Part shown: piece after piece, positions 18,834 to 23,822 of the stretch
Layout: every line of letters starts with the position of its first letter
How positions within the stretch are numbered: the stretch's first letter is position 1
From: Nemertoderma westbladi
Taxonomy: Eukaryota > Xenacoelomorpha > Nemertodermatida > Nemertodermatidae
Assembly: GCA_032718475.1 (NCBI GenBank)
Contig: JAUCBJ010005038.1
Span: 1 to 23,822, forward strand
Direction: 5' to 3'
Length of the DNA stretch: 23,822 bases
The notes under the pieces: model-generated
Seen by the model: the letters and a program-made list of their open reading frames with translations, nothing else
Database searches by the model: none
Told to the model about the DNA's origin: nothing
Program-made: the position numbers and the translations under genes

Positions 18834-19500
18834 GTAGTAACAATGTAACACGCGTTACAGGCTTATAGTTCCAAGGTTGTAACAATATAACATGCGTTAC
18901 AGGCTGATAGTTCCAAGGTAGTAACAATGTAACATGTGTTACAGGCAGGTGGTTCCAAGGTAGTAACAATGTGACACGCGTTACAGGCTGATAGTTCCAA
19001 GGTAGTAACAATGTAACACGCGTTACAGGCTTATAGTTCCAAGGTAGTAACAATATAGCATGCGTTACAGACTGATAGTTCCAAGGTAGTAACAATGTAA
19101 CATACGTTACAGGCAGGTAGTTCCAAGGTAGTAACAATGTGACACGCGTTTCAGGCTGATAGTTCCGAGGTAGTAACAATGTAACACGCGTTACAGGCTT
19201 ATAGTTCCAAGGTAGTAACAATATAACATGCGTTACAGGCTGATATTTCCAAGGTAGTAGCAATGAAACACGCGTTACAGGGGATAGTTCCAAGGTACTA
19301 ACAATGTAACATGTGTTACAGGCTGATAGTTCCAAGGTAGTAACAATGTAACATCGTTACAGGCTGGTAGTTCCAAGGTAGTAACAATATAACACGCGTT
19401 ACAGACGGATAGGTCCAAGATAGTAATAATGTAACGCGCGTTACAGACGGATAGATTCAAGGTAGTAACACATTAACACGCGTTACAGGCAGATAGTAGA
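18812..19500 (+). repeat. Tandem array of the exon 1 / intron 1 junction (42-bp unit)
   Basis: The unit is 22 nt of exon (GTTACAGGCTGATAGTTCCA plus AG) and 20 nt of intron (GTAGTAACAATGTAACACGC). Donor-site copies start at 18834, 18876, 18918, 18960, 19002, 19044, 19086, 19128, 19170, 19212, 19254, 19295, 19337, 19378, 19420 (GA, broken) and 19462. That is 16 copies, 15 with GT. Two units are 41 bp. Variants follow a four-unit cycle (GCTGATAG, GCTTATAG, GCTGATAG or ACTGATAG, GCAGGTGG or GCAGGTAG) across copies 1-4 and 5-8, and less exactly 9-12, giving a 168-bp higher-order period. Confidence 0.95.
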
Positions 19501-19604
19501 GTTCATTCAGATCGTTCAAAGTTACTACTACTATCTGCAAGCTGCATTGTAGCTGCATTATATAATATATATTACATAATTATATATTAAGAATGCTGTG
19601 TCGG

Positions 19605-19800
19605 CTTGTTGACAAAATTGCGCCGCCACAACTCCCTATCACCCATGACATTTGCTAGATCATGCGCATCTTCAAGGCCAGTGTCCTTTAAGAGGCGTCC
19701 CCAGAAAGTCATAGGCTGTCCACCATGCTCATTCACTCCATGACGCCGTCAAAGCACAAGATTGTGCACTGCTGGCTGGCTGGTCCTCACAGTGTAACAT
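19605..19800 (-). pseudogene. LINE ORF2 C-terminal fragment in RTCB intron 1
   Basis: The minus-strand translation includes GQPMTFWGRLLKDTGL and then EDAHDLANVMGDRELWRRNF. This fits the extreme C-terminus of many metazoan LINE endonuclease-reverse-transcriptase proteins (G-R/Q-P-x-T-[FY]...L-x-x-D-T-G...M-x-D-R-x-x-W-R). The frame continues VNKPTQHS and ends at a stop. Upstream an in-frame stop interrupts it, so it is a dead, 5'-truncated copy. The clade is not determined. Confidence 0.6.
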
Positions 19801-20034
19801 GTTTTAATTCTACAACGGATATTTTTTATTAATCAAACGAATTCGTGTTGTACAAACGTGTAGTAAACAAGCCGAACCCGAGCCCGAGCCCAGTAGACGT
19901 TGATAGTTGAATTTTTAAAAATCAATATTTAAAGTGTACCGGTAGTTTATTTCACGAGATAATTTGTTTAATTTGCAATATCATTTAATTAATTAATTAT
20001 TCATTAATTTAAAGCAATTAATTGTATCTGGCAG

Positions 20035-20220
20035 GTATCGGCCCGCGCTAAGAAGAGAGGTCTGCCGCAACTGGGAACGCTCGGTGCGGGGAACCACTAC
20101 GGGGAAATCCAAGTGGTCGATGAGATATTCAACCCGCTAGCCGCGAAGAAAATGGGTATCGACTTTACTGGACAAATCTGTGTTATGATACATTGTGGGT
20201 CGCGGGGTTTTGGTCACCAG
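20035..20220 (+). CDS. RTCB: RTCB exon 2
   Basis: The exon follows the acceptor TTGTATCTGGCAG and encodes residues 208-269, [20 protein letters not shown] through [12 protein letters not shown]. It is in phase 0 at both ends (62 codons). It carries two Mn2+ ligands: H228 in GAGNHY and H260 in MIHCGSRG. The human sequence has MIHSGSRGLGHQ, so this protein differs by Ser to Cys and Leu to Phe. The exon ends at CACCAG|GTGGGT; the last 35 nt, including the H260 codon, are the exonic part of the 46-bp repeat unit that continues into intron 2. Confidence 0.95.
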
Positions 20221-20760
20221 GTGGGTTGATTTGATACATTGTGGGTCGCGGGGTTTTGGTCACCAGGTGGGTCGATTTGATACATTGTGGGTCGCGGGGT
20301 TTTGGTCACCAGGTGGGTCGATTTGATACATTGTGGGTCGCGGGGTTTTGGTCACCAGGTGGGTTGATTTGATACATTGTGGGTCGCGGGGTTTTGGTCA
20401 CCAGGTGGGTCGATTTGATACATTGTGGGTCGCGGGGTTTTGGTCACCAGGTGAGTCGATTTGATACATTGTGGGTCGCGGGGTTTTGGTCACCAGGTGG
20501 GTTGATTTGATACATTGTGGGTCGCGGGGTTTTGGTCACCAGGTGGGTCGATTTGATACATTGTGGGTCTCGGGGTTTTGGTCACCAGGTGGGTCGATTT
20601 GATACATTGTGGGTCTCGGGGTTTTGGTCACCAGGTGGGTCGATTTGATACATTACGTGGGTCTCGGGGTTTTGGTCACCAGGTGGGTCGATTTGATACA
20701 TTACGTGGGTCTCGGGGTTTTGGTCACCAGGTGGGTCGATTTGATACATTACGTGGGTCT
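20186..20760 (+). repeat. Tandem array of the exon 2 / intron 2 junction (46-48-bp unit)
   Basis: The unit is 35 nt of exon (from TGATACATTGTGGGTCGC to GGTCACCAG) and 11 nt of intron (GTGGGTTGATT or GTGGGTCGATT). Donor copies start at 20221, 20267, 20313, 20359, 20405, 20451, 20497, 20543, 20589, 20635, 20683 and 20731. The copy at 20451 reads GTGAGT, a better match to the U1 consensus than the authentic GTGGGT. The TTG variant occurs at copies 1, 4 and 7, a three-unit (138-bp) period. Distal units carry TCTCGGGG instead of TCGCGGGG, and then two extra bases (ACATTACG). Open frames across it merely repeat the RTCB motif out of phase. Confidence 0.95.
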
Positions 20761-20914
20761 GTATGTCATGTATATTAATTTATATTTATTGATATACATT
20801 TGATATATAAGACGGCCAATTACAGTAGGATTGAGCACAGTGCCAGTAGATGATGGGAGGTCAATTGCGGACTTAAATTGTATCAGATAGTATTTCCAGG
20901 TCTACCTTTTACAT

Positions 20915-21020
20915 GAGCCGCTAGCTGAGTGGTTAGAGCGTCAGACTTCCAACCCGGAGGTCACAAGTTCGATCCCACCTGACGTCATTGCCGACGTAGC
21001 ACAGCTGTGCCCAAATAAAG
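20915..21020 (+). mobile_element. Short tRNA-derived SINE in RTCB intron 2
   Basis: GCTAGCTGAGTGGTTAGAGC matches a tRNA D-arm/A-box, CTTCCAA an anticodon loop, and AAGTTCGATCCCACC a B-box. The anticodon stem does not pair (TCAGA against CCCGG) and there is no proper acceptor stem, so this is not a working tRNA gene. A short body (GACGTAGCACAGCTGTGCCC) and an AAATAAAG end follow. Confidence 0.65.
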
Positions 21021-21622
21021 TTAAAATGACGAGGAAATGTTATAGTGAAGTGTCATATTCTGAAATGTTAAAAATTTATCTACTCATTGATAACCTGTAA
21101 TCTTGAAATTCGTATTAACTTCCCCGCATCACAAACAGCATCGATAATGCTTGGAACTTGCCTTGCAAGGTTGGGGAAAATTTGCAAAATTCGGAAATAA
21201 AATAGTGTGTACACTTACTAGGCTACTTGTTCTCAAAAAGGTAGGGAAAAGTTATTGAAACTTATGCGATAAAGTGGAAACTCTGATAAACTTATTTAAT
21301 TAATTTAATTTAATGAAAATAAGTTTATTTTGAAATTATTTTCACTTTTATGGTTAGCCCACATTTCGCCCACAAATCCACCAATGTGTATTTATGAGCA
21401 TAAGATTGGCAGACTTGGCAGGTCATAACGAAAGGTTGAGGATGGCAGAATCAAAAAGTTTATATTTAAGGCGCACTATAATAAATAATATTAATAATAA
21501 TAATATATAATTAATATTTAGCAATAATACTAAATTAGAATAACTTTACATAGAAAATCAATTATACTCTCTCGCTCTAATAAACTCTAAACTAAACTAA
21601 ACTCTCTCTGATATTATTACAG
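21021..21622. other. Rest of RTCB intron 2, no other feature
   Basis: AT-rich intron. The final 60 nt before exon 3 are rich in CTCT and end GATATTATTACAG, a reasonable polypyrimidine tract and acceptor. No exon or RNA gene seen. Confidence 0.5.
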
Positions 21623-22078
21623 GTTGCTACGGACGCTCTCGTTGCCATGGAGCGAGCCATGAAGCGGGATAACATTGAGGTAAATGACCGACAATTAGCG
21701 TGCGCCCGTATAAACTCACCGGAAGGTCAGGATTACTTGGCCGGTATGGCCTGCGCAGCGAACTTCGCGTGGGTTAACCGCAGCAGTATGACCTTCCTTA
21801 CCCGACAGGCCTTCGCCAAGGCATTCAATATGTCCCCAGACGATCTAGACATGCAGATCATCTACGACGTCTCCCATAACATAGCGAAACTCGAGGAACA
21901 CGTTGTCGACGGTAAACTGAAAACGTTGTTGGTCCATCGGAAGGGATCCACACGGGCCTTCGGGCCGCATCATCCACTCATCCCGGTTGACTACCAATTA
22001 ACCGGTCAGCCGGTGCTGATTGGTGGAACCATGGGAACATGCAGTTACGTACTTACAGGGACAGAGCAGGGCATGCAG
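21623..22078 (+). CDS. RTCB: RTCB exon 3
   Basis: This exon encodes residues 270-421 (152 codons, phase 0 at both ends), from [10 protein letters not shown] to LTGTEQGMQ. It contains [23 protein letters not shown], the Mn2+ ligand H354 in YDVSHNIA, and the GTP-pocket stretch [10 protein letters not shown] followed by [17 protein letters not shown]. The donor is ATGCAG|GTAATT. The remaining 84 or so residues, including the histidine that becomes guanylylated (CHGAGR, human H428), are not encoded in the 1.7 kb that follows, so the last exon or exons lie outside the window. Unlike exons 1 and 2, its 3' junction is not tandemly repeated. Confidence 0.95.
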
Positions 22079-22439
22079 GTAATTTTGTCTAATTTAGGGT
22101 ATTCAGGCTCTGTAAGAAAGAAGACACATCATTCTTTACTTTCTTCACGGCTTTTTTGGACAGCTTGAAAAAAGTATTCATCGCTCTGTTATTGTTTCTC
22201 AGAAATTCTGAAAACAGTGAAAAGTGACAAGATAATGTAAGATAGAAATCGAGGGAACCTCATGTTTGCCATGATAATCACTATGACAAATTAATACCAT
22301 AAACCCTCATTACCTTTTAATTAATTAAGATATGACTTTCTTAAATACTTGGAGACGACACTTTGTGAAATATTAAGAGAGACCACAAGAGGTTCTGGAA
22401 CCCACCTATTATATATGAATTCGCTACTTTGAACGCCGT
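22079..22439. other. Start of RTCB intron 3, no other feature
   Basis: AT-rich intronic sequence. The open frame of exon 3 runs about 90 nt into it before a stop. No repeat of the splice junction is present. Confidence 0.5.
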
Positions 22440-22504
22440 TTTTCAGGATATATAACACATATATGGTGGCCGACTGCTGCCACATAAACCATCAATGTCT
22501 AATA

Positions 22505-22727
22505 AAAATAATCGGTTAAAAAATCAATAAAAAAATTCAATAAAAAAAATTTCAATAAAAAATTTCAATAAAAAATTAAATAAAAAAAATTTCAATAAAA
22601 AAAATTAAAAAAAAATTCAATAAAAAAAAATTCAATAAAAAAATTCAATAAAAAAAATTTCAATAAAAAAAATTACAAAAAAATTCAATAAAAAAATTCA
22701 ATAAAAAAAATTCAATAAAAAAATATG
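22505..22727 (+). repeat. A-rich minisatellite, about 14-bp unit
   Basis: Imperfect repetition of TTCAATAAAAAAA with A runs of five to nine, about 17 copies. It lies between two copies of a TGGCC...GCTGCCA motif, which suggests it belongs to the inverted-repeat element to its right. Confidence 0.8.
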
Positions 22728-22817
22728 TTAAATTTTTTTCTTAAACCCACCGTGGCCTACAGCTGCCAGGTATTCATTTAATACTAACCACTGCAGTTAT
22801 ATTATACTGTATAGGTG

Positions 22818-23822
22818 GCAGTACTCGGCCACAGCGAAATAGAAAAAAAAATTGCAAAGTAAAATTGAATTCACACGTGGCCGACTGCTGCCAAATACTT
22901 TCAAACACATGGAAACATGGCCTACAGCTGCCAAAATGTGTATTTCCTGCAGTATCATTAACTAACATACTGTTTTGCTGTACCGGTAGGCTTCCAGTAT
23001 CCTGTAGTTCGAGATTAGTTTCAGTATTCCGGTACTGAAATTCAAGCTACGAGCCTACATCAGTAGGCCTACATACAAATCTTGTAGGTACAATGCGGCA
23101 GCAGTGATCAGGCCCGGGACGGTAGGTAATTTAAGGGTTTCTGCTAATAATGGCATGGAATAGTGATTATGGTTTAAAATCATTTCTCAGTGAAGCTGTT
23201 GCGCAAAATTGGTCTAGAAAAGAGTTGCTGCCTGCAGCAAAATCTAAATTTGGTCAGTATCCTTGGTCAATGAGAAGTTTGGATCGGCGTCTGAAGTTTT
23301 TTGAAATCAGTTACATCAATTATAATGTTGATATTCAAACTATTCGCAAGGCTTTAAAGAAGGAGATGGAGGGTCCTGGAAAACATTTAGGATATAGAGC
23401 CATGAATTTGAAGCTTCGCACTGTTTACAATATATGTGTTCCTCGTGATATTGTATATGAAATAATGAGAGAAGAGCCATGCCATTATTAGCAGAAACCC
23501 TTAAATTACCTACCGTCCCGGGCCTGATCACTGCTGCCGCATTGTACCTACAAGATTTGTATGTAGGCCTACTGATGTAGGCTCGTAGCTTGAATTTCAG
23601 TACCGGAATACTGAAACTAATCTCGAACTACAGGATACTGGAAGCCTACCGGTACAGCAAAACAGTATGTTAGTTAATGATACAGTACTGCAGGAAATAC
23701 ACATTTTGGCAGCTGTAGGCCATGTTTCCATGTGTTTGAAAGTATTTGGCAGCAGTCGGCCACGTGTGAATTCAATTTTACTTTGCAATTTTTTTTTCTA
23801 TTTCGCTGTGGCCGAGTACTGC
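22818..23822. mobile_element. Fold-back element: near-identical inverted arms of at least 341 bp
   Basis: The left arm 22818-23158 and the right arm 23477-23822 are reverse complements. I find only one difference, an extra 5 nt in the right arm (CAGTA-type duplication beside ACTGCAGG). A 318-bp spacer (23159-23476) holds most of an integrase-like fragment. The right arm is cut by the window end, so the full length is unknown; the left side may begin as far out as 22465, where the same TGGCC...GCTGCCA motif first appears. The near-identity implies very recent formation or ongoing homogenisation. Confidence 0.85.
23150..23491 (+). pseudogene. N-terminal fragment of an integrase/transposase-like protein
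   Basis: The 113-codon frame has SMRSLDRRLKFF (about 39-50), then EMEGPGKHLGYRAMNLKLRT (about 72-91) and VPRDIVYEIM (about 97-106). This pattern, a helix-turn-helix followed by GPG-x-x-LGYRAM and VPR-x-x-V, is characteristic of a large animal family of transposon-derived proteins with an integrase (DDE) core, and is also reminiscent of the HTH_21 region before the integrase core in IS3-type transposases. The catalytic domain that should follow is absent. The frame instead reads PCHY and stops, and those codons come from the right inverted arm. The start codon lies in the left arm. It is a truncated remnant inside a non-autonomous element; the transposon superfamily is not certain. Confidence 0.6.

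Noticed and set aside
18700-19335. A 211-codon open frame on the minus strand with a 14-residue repeat ([14 protein letters not shown] type)
   Set aside because: It exists because the 42-bp intron 1 repeat is a multiple of three and happens to lack minus-strand stops. It runs antisense into RTCB exon 1 and has no domain.
20563-20803. Open frames repeating [12 protein letters not shown]
   Set aside because: These are out-of-phase readings of the 46-48-bp intron 2 array and do not represent a protein.
20915-20985. Functional tRNA-Gly(TCC) gene
   Set aside because: A- and B-boxes are present, but the anticodon and acceptor stems do not pair, so it is a SINE head.
22079-22168. Extension of RTCB exon 3 past 22078
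   Set aside because: The translated residues [11 protein letters not shown] do not match the conserved continuation ETFG..CHGAGR, and a good donor stands at 22079.

Overview
The window is animal nuclear DNA: AT-rich, full of repeats, with spliced genes, GT-AG introns, tRNA-derived SINEs and pieces of LINEs and DNA transposons. The proteins are metazoan in type (hydroxylysine kinase, SPCS1, PGAM5, RTCB). Satellite density and SINE type suggest a marine invertebrate, but I cannot fix the phylum from sequence alone.

Layout, left to right. 346-1413 (+): a complete single-exon hydroxylysine-kinase-like gene. 1414-3204: AT-rich intergenic DNA with a G-rich patch, a hairpin, a short (CTTTTT)n run and a tRNA-like relic. 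3205-7523: a satellite of exactly 100 units of 43 bp plus a partial unit, closed on the right by a fold-back. 9445-9658: a TTAA-flanked MITE. 9896-10249 (-): a complete single-exon SPCS1 (signal peptidase complex subunit 1). 10821-15093: two opposed SINE copies, dispersed-repeat fragments, long poly(G)/poly(C) runs, and an unrecognised ORF with two CxxC pairs (12873-13331, -). 15595-16440 (-): a complete single-exon PGAM5. 16842-17501: a 660-bp inverted-repeat element built on GTGCGCGG and TTCGCTCGC motifs. 17995-18052: a tiny palindromic insertion. 18213-22078 (+): three exons of RTCB, the tRNA-splicing ligase, with its last exon beyond the window. 22440 to the end: an A-rich minisatellite and a near-identical inverted repeat around a fragment of an integrase/transposase-like gene.

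The main observation is in RTCB. Both completely visible introns begin with a tandem array whose unit straddles the exon-intron junction. Intron 1 has 42-bp units (22 nt of coding sequence plus 20 nt of intron, about 16 copies). Intron 2 has 46-48-bp units (35 nt of exon plus 11 nt of intron, 12 copies). Each copy re-creates the 3' end of the exon and its 5' splice site, so each intron opens with a series of decoy donors. The third visible donor has no such array.

The four recognisable genes do not form a pathway: they cover lysine/hydroxylysine catabolism, ER signal-peptide processing, a mitochondrial phosphatase and cytosolic/nuclear tRNA ligation. Three of them are uninterrupted although their vertebrate orthologues are multi-exon. 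Most of the rest of the window is repeat-derived.
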